DNA of 64,000 nt from Desulfopila sp. IMCC35008 (lineage in GTDB: Bacteria; Desulfobacterota; Desulfobulbia; Desulfobulbales; Desulfocapsaceae), in contig NZ_CP050700.1 of the NCBI RefSeq assembly GCF_010646885.2, forward strand, positions 62,001 to 126,000. Direction: 5' to 3'. Below, one piece after another: positions 16,911 through 25,973 of this stretch. The translations under genes were made by a program, and so were the position numbers. Position 1 is the first letter of the stretch, and every line of letters begins with the position of its first letter. The notes beneath the pieces were generated by a model. The model was not told the DNA's origin. It did no database searches and was given only the letters and a program-made list of their open reading frames with translations.

Positions 16911-17633
16911 ATGGAACATCCGATACTATTTATTTCAATCATTCTTGAGAAGTTGGGATTACCTGTCCCGCATGGGTTTGTCGGGCAAACATTTCTCGAA
17001 CAGCTATGTGCGCCGTATATGACGTACACATGGCTGGTCATGGCGTTTCTGTTCTTTGTTTCAAAGTTGACCCTCGGTAACCTGGAAATGGTTCCTGGTG
17101 CCGGGCAGAATTTCTGGGAAATCGTCATTGGCGGGATGGATGACTTTTTTGCGGAGAACATGGGCCGTGATATGGCTGATAAGTTCTTCCCGATGATAGC
17201 CACTTTTGCTCTCTATATAGCTGTTGCTAACCTGATCGGGCTGATTCCCGGATTCATGTCTCCGACATCTTCCATTAACACCACCCTGGCCTTAACATTG
17301 ATTGTCTGGGTGACTCATCACGTTATTGGTTTCAAGGAGCACGGAGTCAACTACTACAAACACTTTACCGGGCCGATGCCGGTTCTGATTCCCCTGATGC
17401 TGCCGATCGAGCTGATCAGTAACTTCGCCCGTATTCTTTCCCTGTCCATTCGACTTTTCGGTAACATTATGGCCAAGGAAACCCTGCTGGGTATCCTGTT
17501 CACGCTGGCTGGTGCATTCTTTGCTCCGCTGCCGATTATGGTTCTTGGTGTTCTGGTTTCGGTTGTTCAGGCAATGGTTTTTGTTCTGCTGACAGTTATC
17601 TATTTTGCCCAGGCACAGGAGCATGCACACTGA
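16911..17633 (+). CDS. atpB: ATP synthase subunit a
   Basis: Subunit a forms the proton half-channels of Fo and turns the c-ring. The 240-residue product has several membrane helices, and the key helix reads LSLSIRLFGNIMAKETLLG, holding the essential arginine. The segment VANLIGLIPGFMSPTSSINTTLALTL is also typical. It follows atpI by 8 bases. A hairpin with a T-run lies between it and atpE. Confidence 0.96.
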   Translation: MEHPILFISIILEKLGLPVPHGFVGQTFLEQLCAPYMTYTWLVMAFLFFVSKLTLGNLEMVPGAGQNFWEIVIGGMDDFFAENMGRDMADKFFPMIATFALYIAVANLIGLIPGFMSPTSSINTTLALTLIVWVTHHVIGFKEHGVNYYKHFTGPMPVLIPLMLPIELISNFARILSLSIRLFGNIMAKETLLGILFTLAGAFFAPLPIMVLGVLVSVVQAMVFVLLTVIYFAQAQEHAH

Positions 17634-17658
17634 TTCGGTGTGACTTATGTAGTGTATA

Positions 17659-17685
17659 AAGGGTGCTGCTTTAGCAGCCCTTTTG
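17659..17685 (+). terminator. Intercistronic hairpin between atpB and atpE
   Basis: GGGTGCTGC and GCAGCCC flank a short loop and are followed by TTTTG. The stem has one bulge. It resembles a weak terminator or RNA-processing site, and could set the different amounts of subunits a (one) and c (ten or more) per enzyme. Confidence 0.4.
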
Positions 17686-17744
17686 TTAATATTGCAGTAA
17701 AAAAGAAGAAGGCCAACTAACAACTAATTTCAAGGAGAAACACA

Positions 17745-17993
17745 ATGGAAGGAAATCTTCAACTCGCTCTTATTTGCATCGGTGCAGCTCTTTCTATCGG
17801 TCTTGCAGGTCTTGGTGCTGGTATCGGTATCGGTAACATCGGCCAGGGCGCTTGTATGGGTCTTGCCCGTAATCCGGAAGTACAGCCGAAACTGATGGTT
17901 TTCATGATTCTCGGTATCGCTCTTGCTGAGTCCATCGCTATTTACGGACTTGTTATTTCTCTTATCCTGCTCTACGCGAATCCGTTCCTGTAA
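17745..17993 (+). CDS. atpE: ATP synthase subunit c
   Basis: An 82-residue hairpin of two membrane helices that forms the rotor ring. The polar loop reads ARNPE (41-45) and the ion-binding carboxylate is Glu62 in LAESIAIYG. Counting from the loop, the site that holds glutamine in sodium-type rings is Ile29 here, so proton coupling is more likely. A strong AAGGAG ribosome-binding site lies before the ATG, fitting the need for many copies. A strong terminator ends the first atp locus after it. Confidence 0.97.
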   Translation: MEGNLQLALICIGAALSIGLAGLGAGIGIGNIGQGACMGLARNPEVQPKLMVFMILGIALAESIAIYGLVISLILLYANPFL

Positions 17994-18038
17994 GCCGGAG
18001 AAGTCAGTAGCAATCGATAGCTGTACAACATCGATTTG

Positions 18039-18070
18039 AAAGGGCCGCAGATTATTCTGCGGCCCTTTTT
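18039..18070 (+). terminator. Rho-independent terminator after atpE
   Basis: AAGGGCCGCAG at about 18040-18050 pairs with CTGCGGCCCTT across the loop ATTATT, followed by a T-run. It closes the atpZIBE locus. Confidence 0.9.
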
Positions 18071-18171
18071 GCGTTTACTATGAAGAGATCATTTTGGGCA
18101 GGATTGTTGATACTGCATTATCGTATTAGCAATGGAGGGTGAGCTCATAAAGAGGTATATACTATTTTATT

Positions 18172-18906
18172 ATGGCTGAAACAGATATTATTGTTCACCC
18201 CAAAAGGGGAAAACGTGAAAATCCAGTCCCCAAAGACGGGATTTTTTTTGTTACCCCGGCTGAAGCACGCCGTGCTCATGAATTAGTTGAGGGGGCGGGT
18301 GGAACGAGGCGTTTTTTTTACAATTCCCGTTTGACCGTCAGCGGTTGTGGTTCCTATTTCGTAGTTGGTCCCGCAGTGGGTTCACCAATGGCTGCGATGA
18401 CCATGGAGAAGCTTATCGCCCTGGGTGCACAATCGATTATCATGTATGGATGGTGCGGGGCAGCCGATGATGCACTTCATGTTGGCGATGTCCTTGTCGG
18501 TTCGGTCGCCGTTTCAGGGGAAGGTACGTCAAAATACTATCCAGGTAGCATGCCAAAATCGTCATCAGGTGTATTGAGCCGATTCCTGCAGGGGTGGGCG
18601 AAGGAAAAAGGACTTGTGTGTACTCCGGCTGTAATCTGGACCACAGACGCACCATATCGAGAAAATCGGGTAGAGTTGGCAGAGCTTCAGCGTAAAGAGG
18701 GGGTGCAGGCAGTTGATATGGAATATTCGGCACTCTGCAGTGTCGCCATGTTCAGGAATATTGATTTTGCTGCGTTGTTATTGGTTTCTGATGAACTGTA
18801 TCATACGAACTGGAGGCATGGATTTATGCAATCCGCTTTTAAGCAAACGAACAGACAGATTGTGGAGCTGCTTTGCAGTCAATGTTATGGGGAGAACGCA
18901 TCATGA
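18172..18906 (+). CDS. Nucleoside (uridine-type) phosphorylase family protein
   Basis: A 244-residue member of the PNP/UDP phosphorylase superfamily, which splits nucleosides with phosphate. It shows VVGPAVGSPMAAMTMEKLIALGA near residues 62-84, GWCGAADDALHVGDVLVG near 93-110, TTDAPYRE near 162 and VDMEYSALCSVA near 182, which hold the phosphate- and ribose-binding residues in the family. Exact base preference cannot be read. Its stop overlaps the rimO start by 4 bases (ATGA), so the two are coupled. Confidence 0.85.
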   Translation: MAETDIIVHPKRGKRENPVPKDGIFFVTPAEARRAHELVEGAGGTRRFFYNSRLTVSGCGSYFVVGPAVGSPMAAMTMEKLIALGAQSIIMYGWCGAADDALHVGDVLVGSVAVSGEGTSKYYPGSMPKSSSGVLSRFLQGWAKEKGLVCTPAVIWTTDAPYRENRVELAELQRKEGVQAVDMEYSALCSVAMFRNIDFAALLLVSDELYHTNWRHGFMQSAFKQTNRQIVELLCSQCYGENAS

Positions 18907-20240
18907 GAACGTTTCATCTGGTGAGCCTTGGTTGTGCTAAAAATCTGGTGGATTCCGAGTTGATGATTGGCTCCCTCATGAAGAACGGGTGGCAGCTTGA
19001 GAATGATCCTGAGGCAGCAGAATTACTTCTTATTAATACCTGTGGATTTATCCAGCCTGCAGTAGAGGAGGCGATAGAAGAAATTCTTGATCTTGCCGCA
19101 ATTAAGGCACAGTCAGGGTGTAAACTTGTTGTTGTGGGTTGTATGGTGCAACGATACAAAGATGGGCTTGTGGGTGAATTACCGGAGGTTGATCTCTTTA
19201 TTGGGACCGAAGCATGTCACAGGTTGGCTGAACTTATAGAGCCACTTTTTGCCAGCGGTACGACTCCCGAAAAGGTGATCACTCCTTCCACGTTTCTAAT
19301 GGATGCGGCTCAACCTAGAGTACTTGCGACACCACCGTTTCGAGCCTGGTGCAAGATTACGGAGGGATGTGACAACAGGTGCTCGTATTGTATGATCCCA
19401 TCAATAAGGGGCCCTTTAAGAAGCCGACCTGTAGATGATTTAATACGGGAGGCGGAGGATCTGGAAAATCGTGGTGTAAGAGAGCTCTCTCTCATTGCTC
19501 AGGATCTTACAGCGTATGGTGATGATCGCGCTGGCGACGATAATCTTATCCTTTTGTTGGATAATTTACTGCGGACGACTACGATTCCCTGGTTCAGGCT
19601 TCTCTACCTGTATCCGACCGGGGTATCTGAGCAGCTTCTGGAGCTCATGGCTGAGAACGACAGGATACTGCCCTATCTCGATATACCGTTTCAGCATGTC
19701 AGCGACAGCATACTGGAGAAGATGAATCGCCGTCATAACGGGAACGACCTGTACGAATTGGTTGAGAAGACACGAAGGTTTCTGCCCGATGTTGCTCTTC
19801 GCTCTACTTTTCTAGTGGGTTTTCCAGGGGAGACTGAACAGGATGTGGAGCAGTTGATAGAGTTTCTGAAAAAAGCGCGGCTTGACCATGTAGGGGTCTT
19901 CCCATATGCCAATGAAGAGGGATGTCCTGCCGAAAAATTCCCGGATCAGTTGCCGGAGCAGGAAAAGATCGCACGTTGTGAAGCGGTAATGGAAGTCCAG
20001 TCGACCATTTCGCAGGAGATATTACGAAAATATGTTGGCCGCAGAGAGCAGGTGCTGGTTGAAGGGCTCAGCAGGGAAACAGATTTACTACTTGAGGGGC
20101 GAACGCGATATCAGGCGCCGGATGTTGACGGTTGTGTCTACATTAATGAAGGTACTGCAAATGCCGGGGATATAGTGACGGTGGAAATTACGGAGTCCCA
20201 GATTTATGACCTGGTAGGTGGGATTACTGCAGGATCTTAG
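18903..20240 (+). CDS. rimO: Ribosomal protein S12 methylthiotransferase RimO
   Basis: RimO adds a methylthio group to an aspartate of ribosomal protein S12 using SAM and two 4Fe-4S clusters. The N-terminal domain has Cys11 (LGCAKN), Cys47 (NTCGF) and Cys80 (VGCM). The radical-SAM motif CDNRCSYC holds Cys156, 160 and 163. A C-terminal TRAM domain covers about 380-440. I start at ATG 18903, giving MRTFHLVSLGCAKN, the family N-terminus (445 residues); an upstream in-frame ATG at 18873 lies inside the previous gene and adds foreign residues. Confidence 0.95.
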   Translation: MRTFHLVSLGCAKNLVDSELMIGSLMKNGWQLENDPEAAELLLINTCGFIQPAVEEAIEEILDLAAIKAQSGCKLVVVGCMVQRYKDGLVGELPEVDLFIGTEACHRLAELIEPLFASGTTPEKVITPSTFLMDAAQPRVLATPPFRAWCKITEGCDNRCSYCMIPSIRGPLRSRPVDDLIREAEDLENRGVRELSLIAQDLTAYGDDRAGDDNLILLLDNLLRTTTIPWFRLLYLYPTGVSEQLLELMAENDRILPYLDIPFQHVSDSILEKMNRRHNGNDLYELVEKTRRFLPDVALRSTFLVGFPGETEQDVEQLIEFLKKARLDHVGVFPYANEEGCPAEKFPDQLPEQEKIARCEAVMEVQSTISQEILRKYVGRREQVLVEGLSRETDLLLEGRTRYQAPDVDGCVYINEGTANAGDIVTVEITESQIYDLVGGITAGS

Positions 20241-20252
20241 GTTACCGGATAC

Positions 20253-20292
20253 ACGTCACCTGTCGTTGAAAGGTGAGAGGGACAGGTGACGT
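20253..20292. terminator. 12-base perfect inverted repeat between convergent rimO and IHF-like gene
   Basis: ACGTCACCTGTC (20253-20264) and GACAGGTGACGT (20281-20292) pair perfectly around a 16-base loop. It fills the gap between two convergent stops. No clear T-run follows on either strand, so it may protect 3' ends or stop transcription only partly. Confidence 0.5.
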
Positions 20293-20301
20293 TGGTCGTA
20301 T

Positions 20302-20583
20302 TTATTTGCTGGAATTTACTTTTTCACGAAGGTCTTTACCGACCTTGAAAAAAGGCAATTTCTTCGGTTTTACCAGTATTTTTTTCCCAGTTTTTGGGTT
20401 TCGGCCCTCGTAAGCGTCGTATTTTTTAATAACAAAGCTCCCAAATCCCCTGATTTCAATGCTTTCACCTCTTGCAAGTGCCTCTGTCATCGTTTCGATA
20501 ACAGTATTGGTGATTGCAGCCGCTTCGCGATGGGGAATGTTGATGTCCTGTGCCAGTGCCTCAATGAGTTCCGATTTATTCAT
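20302..20583 (-). CDS. IHF/HU-family DNA-binding protein
   Basis: A 93-residue histone-like protein. It has the helical dimer part MNKSELIEALAQDI and the DNA-binding arm with RGFGSFVIKKYDAYEGRNPKTG, in which the tip Pro (residue 63) intercalates in DNA, then KKLPFFKVGKDLREKVN. The residues favour the integration-host-factor branch over HU, but alpha and beta cannot be told apart by eye. The ATG at 20581-20583 has GGAGTGGAG before it. A longer reading of 17 extra residues passes through this ribosome-binding site and is not needed. Confidence 0.92.
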   Translation of the reverse strand: MNKSELIEALAQDINIPHREAAAITNTVIETMTEALARGESIEIRGFGSFVIKKYDAYEGRNPKTGKKILVKPKKLPFFKVGKDLREKVNSSK

Positions 20584-20825
20584 ACTCCACTCCAGTTCAG
20601 GAAGTCTTTCTGCGCTCCCCTGTCGGGAAAACACAACGCCACCCTAAGTTCTCTAACTCAAGAATCTTATTGGATATTCTGTCCATGTTACTGTAAGCTG
20701 CTTCCACTGTACGAGGATAGTTAAGTGAAAACAATGTCTTACCGCTCCTTTCCGCCCCGTCAGGTCTCATTTTTTACCTAACTGTTAGGATTTAATCAGT
20801 TATTTTTTTTTTTGTAAAGGGAATT

Positions 20826-21542
20826 CTATAAAAATATTTTTTTTAAATCCTTGTGGTTAAGTAATTTATACTTGCCGCTTGGCAGGTTTTTGAGAAAAAG
20901 CCTGCCATAAGCGATGCGTTTTAACCGAATCACCGGATTCCCTATAAAGTCGAACATTTTCCTTACCTGGCGTTTTCTTCCTTCGTGAATGGTAATCTGA
21001 ACCAGGGATTGGCCCCGTAATCTCTTAAGCAGTTTTATAGAAGCGGGAGCCGTTTCTTGGCCTTCAAGCAGGATTCCCTGTTCAAGGAGGTTGAGTTTTG
21101 CCTTGCCGGGATGTCCTGAAACCAGAGCTTCATAGGTCTTATTGGTTTCGTGGCTTGGGTGTTGCACTTTCTGGGCAAAATCTCCATCGTTGGTGAGGAT
21201 GAGAGCGCCTTCGGTGTCGAGGTCAAGCCGGCCGACCGGAAAGAGCCTCTCTGGTATATCTTTAACAAGGGACGTTACAATGGGTCGTCCCTGGGGATCT
21301 GAGAGGGACGTGACATACCCGGTTGGTTTATTGAGAAGGACGTAAATGTGATCTTTCTCGGGTTTGACGATCTTGCCGTCAAAGCGAATAGAGTCGTTCT
21401 CCGGATCAATCTTTACCCCGAGATTGGTTTCCGTCTTACTGTTGACGGAAACGCGACCGGAGAGAATCAATCCTTCCGCCTTTCGACGTGAGGCAATCCC
21501 GCATTGGGCCAGGAACTTTTGTAATCTGACAGGTTCACTCAT
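20826..21542 (-). CDS. rluB: 23S rRNA pseudouridine synthase, RluB type
   Basis: A 238-residue enzyme of the RsuA/RluB/RluE group. Residues about 3-50 form an S4 RNA-binding domain (VRLQKFLAQCGIASRRKAEGLI). The catalytic aspartate is Asp107 in PVGRLDLDTEGALILTNDG. The end reads IHEGRKRQVRKMF and RIAYGRLFL. The exact rRNA site is not certain from sequence alone. Its start overlaps the stop of the ubiD-like gene by 4 bases, so it is the last gene of the yjbQ - small ORF - ubiD-like - rluB group. Confidence 0.9.
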   Translation of the reverse strand: MSEPVRLQKFLAQCGIASRRKAEGLILSGRVSVNSKTETNLGVKIDPENDSIRFDGKIVKPEKDHIYVLLNKPTGYVTSLSDPQGRPIVTSLVKDIPERLFPVGRLDLDTEGALILTNDGDFAQKVQHPSHETNKTYEALVSGHPGKAKLNLLEQGILLEGQETAPASIKLLKRLRGQSLVQITIHEGRKRQVRKMFDFIGNPVIRLKRIAYGRLFLKNLPSGKYKLLNHKDLKKIFL

Positions 21543-23317
21543 CGATACTGCCTGGGTATAATCCGTTCAAATTTCTCATCTACCTTTGCCCGTGTAGGTT
21601 CATCAACTTCAAGTACATCTGTATACCAGGGTTTCATCCGGCAATCGATGACCACAGGTGGTCGGAGTCCGACATGGAATCGATTAAGAGAAGTAGCAGC
21701 GGCATGGATGTCGTTGGCAGGTTCAAACCGAGTAAAAAAGGTCCAGAGGAATTCCTGCATTGAGCTGGTTGCTTCGGCACAATCGTCAACAAGGAGCACA
21801 AAAGGCCAATCGGCTATACCTTCCCAGGCGGCAAGTCTTGGGCCGAGATCACGATTCTCGTTATAGGTGCAGCCCTGAACGACCAGGGTACCTGGTAGAA
21901 AGATCTCCGGACGACTGCAATCGGGAGGGAGGGTGCCTGAAAACTCAGTGGGCAGATCCCGGATTTTCTCTTTGCCAAGGCCCATGATCATCGCCTTGGA
22001 ACCTTTATTGACGGAGGGACCTGTATAATCGAGGGTGTCTTGAGAGACATTGGCAAAGACAAACAGGTCCCGATCCCACTGAACCCGCTCAAGAATATGT
22101 GGCCAGAGGGCGCCGAAATCGTTAATATCAATATCACCATCAGTGATAATCAGAAATTTTGTTAAAGAAAGTTGACCCTCACCCAGGATACGCAATCCGC
22201 AGCCAAACGCTTCACGCGGGTACCTGTCACTGACCCGAGCTGCTGCCAGGCAATGAAAGCCTGTTTCGCCAAAGGTCTTCAGTTCCCGGACGCCTTTCAT
22301 GACCAGGGGGAAGAGCGGGGAGAGCAATTCCTGGAGATAATCGCCGATAAAGAAATCTTCCTGTCGGGGACGCCCTACAACCGTCGCAGGATAGATGGCA
22401 TTATTACGGTGGTAGAGATGACTTACCTGGAAGACGGGATAATCGTGTTCCAGTGAGTTATAGCCGTAATGGTCTCCGAATGGTCCTTCAGGTTGCCGCA
22501 GGTGTGGTGGTACGACACCTTTAATGGCAAACTCGGCATTGGCCACAAGGTCGTGACCGCCTCGTGGGTCATGGCTCATCCGCAATTTATCACCGAGTAA
22601 AAGTGAAGTGAGCATGAGCTCGGGGATATCTTCAGGCAGGGGGGCTATGGCGGAAAGCATAAGTGCAGGTGGTCCCCCTATATAAAGGGTGAGGGGGAGT
22701 GACTGGTCCAATTTCTCCGCTTCGTGGTAGTGATACCCACCACCCTTATGGATCTGCCAGTGGATGCCGGTTGTCGTATCGTCAAATCGCTGAATGCGAT
22801 ACATGCCGAGATTGTGGCCCCGTCCACCCGGATGCTCTGTATAAACAAGTGGCAGGGTCACAAAAGGACCGCCGTCACTATGCCAGGAGGTAAGCATGGG
22901 CAACTCTGAAAGGCGTGAGGGCGACTGGCAGTTCTCAAGAATTGGTGCCTTACCTACTTTTTTAAGCCCGATTTTAAGGCCGTCGAGGAACAGAGACCTG
23001 TTTTGCCAGAGTTTGCCCGCAGAAAGTGGCATGACTGTTTCGGCAAGGTGAACAATATCCTGCACGAACTGTTGGGGCTTTTTGCCAAAAGCAAGGTCAA
23101 GTCTGTCAGCGGTGCCGAATAGATTCGTCACTACAGGAAATGAAGAACCCTTTACCTTGGTGAACAGAAGCGCCGGCCCACCCCTGGCGATGACCCGACG
23201 GTGGATTTCAGCAATTTCGAGATACGGGTCGACCTCTTCCTCGATAACCAGTATCTGGTTCTGTTGCCTGAGAAGCTCGATATAACTACGAAGATCGTGG
23301 AGTTTGGAGATTGTCAC
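21539..23317 (-). CDS. UbiD-family decarboxylase (menaquinone-biosynthesis type)
   Basis: A 592-residue UbiD-fold decarboxylase that should use prenylated FMN. The length fits the long UbiD-type menaquinone decarboxylases. Visible are HRRVIARGGPALLF near residues 35-48, the metal/prFMN region GIHWQIHKGGGYHYHEAE near 180, the segment GPFGDHYGYNS near 270 and the catalytic region RQEDFFIGDYLQELLSPLFP near 318 that supplies acid residues. The true substrate (a quinone precursor or another aromatic acid) is not decided by the sequence. No ubiX partner is adjacent. It is coupled to rluB by a 4-base overlap. Confidence 0.88.
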   Translation of the reverse strand: MTISKLHDLRSYIELLRQQNQILVIEEEVDPYLEIAEIHRRVIARGGPALLFTKVKGSSFPVVTNLFGTADRLDLAFGKKPQQFVQDIVHLAETVMPLSAGKLWQNRSLFLDGLKIGLKKVGKAPILENCQSPSRLSELPMLTSWHSDGGPFVTLPLVYTEHPGGRGHNLGMYRIQRFDDTTTGIHWQIHKGGGYHYHEAEKLDQSLPLTLYIGGPPALMLSAIAPLPEDIPELMLTSLLLGDKLRMSHDPRGGHDLVANAEFAIKGVVPPHLRQPEGPFGDHYGYNSLEHDYPVFQVSHLYHRNNAIYPATVVGRPRQEDFFIGDYLQELLSPLFPLVMKGVRELKTFGETGFHCLAAARVSDRYPREAFGCGLRILGEGQLSLTKFLIITDGDIDINDFGALWPHILERVQWDRDLFVFANVSQDTLDYTGPSVNKGSKAMIMGLGKEKIRDLPTEFSGTLPPDCSRPEIFLPGTLVVQGCTYNENRDLGPRLAAWEGIADWPFVLLVDDCAEATSSMQEFLWTFFTRFEPANDIHAAATSLNRFHVGLRPPVVIDCRMKPWYTDVLEVDEPTRAKVDEKFERIIPRQYR

Positions 23318-23326
23318 ACTGATGCC

Positions 23327-23578
23327 TTATTCTTTTTCTTGTTTGTGAGAGCGTTTTTGCTGTAAAAATATAGTATGATATTCATGTTCGGACAGATGTT
23401 TCTTCATGAGTCTGGTGAAGGAAGTAATAAAATCATCTATCTCGTCCGTTGATACCCTGTCCGCCAGGGTTTCGCTAAATTCAGTGCCCCCTGCAAGCTG
23501 CAGAAAGCAACAAAAGGATTGTTTGTCGAGTTCCGGTGAGAGGCCGAAGCACATGCGATCTGCTGTAATCTTTTCCAT
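23327..23578 (-). CDS. Small protein of unknown function
   Basis: An 83-residue ORF with ATG start that I do not recognise. It has two adjacent cysteines (FCCFLQLAGG near 22-31), an acidic middle and a basic tail ending KRSHKQEKE. It lies 14 bases after yjbQ and 9 bases before the ubiD-like gene on the same strand, tight spacing that supports a real operon member. The ribosome-binding site is weak. Confidence 0.55.
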   Translation of the reverse strand: MEKITADRMCFGLSPELDKQSFCCFLQLAGGTEFSETLADRVSTDEIDDFITSFTRLMKKHLSEHEYHTIFLQQKRSHKQEKE

Positions 23579-23592
23579 GGTTGCGTCTCGTG

Positions 23593-23997
23593 TTAGGGTA
23601 ATGGGCTAAACCGGCAGTGAACGGTTCGCGTGCGCGGACCGTCAAATTCACAAAAAAAGATTCGCTGCCATGTCCCGAGCAACAGCCTGCCGTTGTCAAT
23701 GGCCGTGGTGATGGAGGAACCGACAAGTGATGCCATGATATGCGAGGGTGAATTGCCTTCCCGATGACGGTAGTTGTATTGAAGTGGGACAATTTCACGT
23801 AGTCCGTTGATTATGTCGTGCTGGACATCGGGGTCGGCACCTTCGTTGATAGTGAGTGCAGCAGTCGTGTGCGGGTTAAAGAGATAACAGAACCCATCGG
23901 CTATGGAGTTCTTTTGTAACAGGCCCTCGACGGTTGCTGTTATATCGATCATTTGCATGTGCGATTGTGTACGTACGTTAAATGTAGTCAGGCTCAT
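23593..23997 (-). CDS. YjbQ/UPF0047-family protein
   Basis: A 134-residue protein of the UPF0047 family. The conserved block reads FNPHTTAALTINEGADPDVQHDI (about residues 41-63), then HREGNSPSHIMASLVGSS near 77-94 and LLLGTWQRIFFCEFDGPR near 106-123, with the histidines that bind metal in structures of this family. Some members have weak thiamine-phosphate synthase activity; the physiological role is open. AAGGAAAGG before the ATG is a strong ribosome-binding site. It is the first gene of the group ending in rluB. Confidence 0.9.
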   Translation of the reverse strand: MSLTTFNVRTQSHMQMIDITATVEGLLQKNSIADGFCYLFNPHTTAALTINEGADPDVQHDIINGLREIVPLQYNYRHREGNSPSHIMASLVGSSITTAIDNGRLLLGTWQRIFFCEFDGPRTRTVHCRFSPLP

Positions 23998-24329
23998 GAC
24001 CTTTCCTTAGGGGTGTTAGGGTTCTTTTTAACCTGAGGTTTGCCTCAATCAGATCCGCTTTCTTCTGGTTTGACCACAAGAAAAGCGGATTGGAAAGCAA
24101 ACTATAGGTGGTTTTCCTTGAGGCGTCAATGGCTTGTAAAAGTGGATGAGCAACGGGCATGGTTTATGACGAAGGTTCCATCGTTTCTTTTTCCTGATGG
24201 CAAGCATTATCTCTATTGATTGATCGAGGTGGTTCTCCGCTTGACAATGTCAAAGCAGGCAATAGTATACCTAAGTTGGTGAACCGCAATGTCTATTTGT
24301 TTAATTTGAGCTTGTTGCAGGATACGAGA
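23998..24329. other. 332-base divergent intergenic region (yjbQ / glgA)
   Basis: There is no convincing gene here. On the minus strand, ahead of yjbQ, an imperfect 12-base stem (24053-24064 with 24078-24090, one bulge) and a small TGAGG/CCTCA hairpin (about 24034-24047) could form in the leader RNA. A 60-codon minus-strand ORF at 23978-24160 overlaps yjbQ and is judged non-coding. Confidence 0.4.
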
Positions 24330-25973
24330 ATGAATGGAGCAGTACCTGAAAAGGGAATAATCCGAAATATCTGGATGCTGAGTCGTGAGTATGGCGATCT
24401 TGCTGGTGCCGGTGGCGTAAAGGACGTGGTGCGTCAGCTTGCGGAAGCACTGGCTGCCGATTCCGGAGTCGATGTACGGGTTGTCATACCATGTTATGGA
24501 TTCATCTCTCCCGTCAAGGCAGGGTTTGAGCCGGTTGTTGATGTAACTGCACCGGATCAGAATTTATCTTTCTCTGTCGATATGGATTACGCCGACAGGA
24601 AACGGCGGGAAATATGTCAGGTCTGGCAACGCAGTGGAAATGGTGTGACCCTGTTCCTTATCGATTCTGCAAGGTTTGCGGAAAAGGGTGGGGTGTATAC
24701 ATACACCGAGACAGAACACAGACAGGATAGCATGAAGCTGCCAGGGGGTGGACATTACGACTATTTTGCCATGAACGTGCTTCTGCAAAAGGCGGCATTG
24801 GAGTTAATGATCCTGCTCGAGGAAAAACCGGATGTGATTCATTGCCACGACGGTCATACCGCACTTATTCCGGCGTATATTCGTGAATGGCAGGGGTACC
24901 GCAGCTATTTCAGGGACAGTGGTTGTCTTGTCACTATCCATAATGCCGGTATAGGGTACCATCAGGAGGTTGATGACCTTGAATTTGCAATGGCTATTAC
25001 CGGCTTACCGGACACTTTTGTCTCTCGATGTCTGCTCGATGGTAAATTCGATCCTTTTCTTGCAGCCGGTGAGGGTGCCGTCTTAAATACCGTCAGCGAG
25101 AACTATGCCCGTGAACTGCAGGAGAGCGATGAGGATAGCCGTACTGGTGGGCTTGGCCATGCGCTTTTAGAACGAGGTGTACGCCTTGAGGGCATTACAA
25201 ACGGTATATCACCTGCTCGGTTTAATCCAGCGGATAAGGAGAGCAGTGGTCTGAAGGCCCATTTTGACCCGGGTGATGAGCATGACACTCTGGCAGGTAA
25301 AAGAATTTGTAAGGAATGGCTGCTTGAGAACCTGGTGGCAGGCAACGTTCCGGAAACTGTTGAATTGTATGGCCTGCCAGGACTGTCTCCCGGGGTTCCC
25401 CTGTTCGCTTTTATCGGCAGGTTAACACACCAGAAAGGTGTCGACCTGCTTCTCAGGGCCCTGGATGGCTTATCCTCGCTTGAGAAAGGATGGCAACTGG
25501 TGATCCTCGGCAACGGCATGGAGCTGATCGAGGCGGACATCATCGGTTTGACGGAAAGTGCGGACTTGGCAGGAAGACTCTGTTTCCTGAAAGGATATGA
25601 TACAGGACTTGCCGCCGCCCTCTATGCCGCCAGTGATTTTTTTATTATCCCGTCCCGGTTTGAGCCTTGTGGCCTGACCGACTTTATCGCCCAGCTATAT
25701 GGTAGTGTACCCATCGTTCACCACATTGGCGGGCTGGTAAAGGTTGAGGATGGCGTTACCGGGCTGTCCTACATCGGCGATACGGCAGAAGCATTACAGG
25801 AGGCCCTCTCAAGAGGGCTGGAAGTATATAAAAATGGTCCGGGTTTACGAAAAATCCGGAAACAGGCTGTTGACAACATCCATAAAAACCATACCTGGGA
25901 TATAAAGTGTGAAAAATACAGGGCGTTGTATCTGCAAGCCAAACAATCAAGAATGAAAGGAGTGAACAGATGA
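24330..25973 (+). CDS. glgA: Glycogen synthase (GT5 family)
   Basis: A GT-B glycosyltransferase that extends glycogen from ADP-glucose or UDP-glucose. The C-terminal half is clear: [30 protein letters not shown] and [18 protein letters not shown], the family signature around the catalytic glutamate. In the N-terminal half, the usual KTGGL donor loop reads GAGGVKDV (residues 26-33), without the lysine at its normal place. I start at ATG 24330 (547 residues, [22 protein letters not shown]); a TTG 114 bases upstream adds residues unlike the family. Its stop overlaps the gap start by 4 bases. Confidence 0.88.
   Translation: MNGAVPEKGIIRNIWMLSREYGDLAGAGGVKDVVRQLAEALAADSGVDVRVVIPCYGFISPVKAGFEPVVDVTAPDQNLSFSVDMDYADRKRREICQVWQRSGNGVTLFLIDSARFAEKGGVYTYTETEHRQDSMKLPGGGHYDYFAMNVLLQKAALELMILLEEKPDVIHCHDGHTALIPAYIREWQGYRSYFRDSGCLVTIHNAGIGYHQEVDDLEFAMAITGLPDTFVSRCLLDGKFDPFLAAGEGAVLNTVSENYARELQESDEDSRTGGLGHALLERGVRLEGITNGISPARFNPADKESSGLKAHFDPGDEHDTLAGKRICKEWLLENLVAGNVPETVELYGLPGLSPGVPLFAFIGRLTHQKGVDLLLRALDGLSSLEKGWQLVILGNGMELIEADIIGLTESADLAGRLCFLKGYDTGLAAALYAASDFFIIPSRFEPCGLTDFIAQLYGSVPIVHHIGGLVKVEDGVTGLSYIGDTAEALQEALSRGLEVYKNGPGLRKIRKQAVDNIHKNHTWDIKCEKYRALYLQAKQSRMKGVNR

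Noticed and set aside
17745-17993. Sodium-binding signature in ATP synthase subunit c (Gln, Glu-Ser and Tyr all present)
   Set aside because: Aligning from the ARNP loop to the Ilyobacter c-subunit puts Ile29, not Gln34, at the sodium-site glutamine. Glu62-Ser63 alone does not show Na+ coupling.
23978-24160. 60-codon minus-strand ORF upstream of yjbQ
   Set aside because: It overlaps the yjbQ start, reads through hairpin sequence and resembles nothing known.
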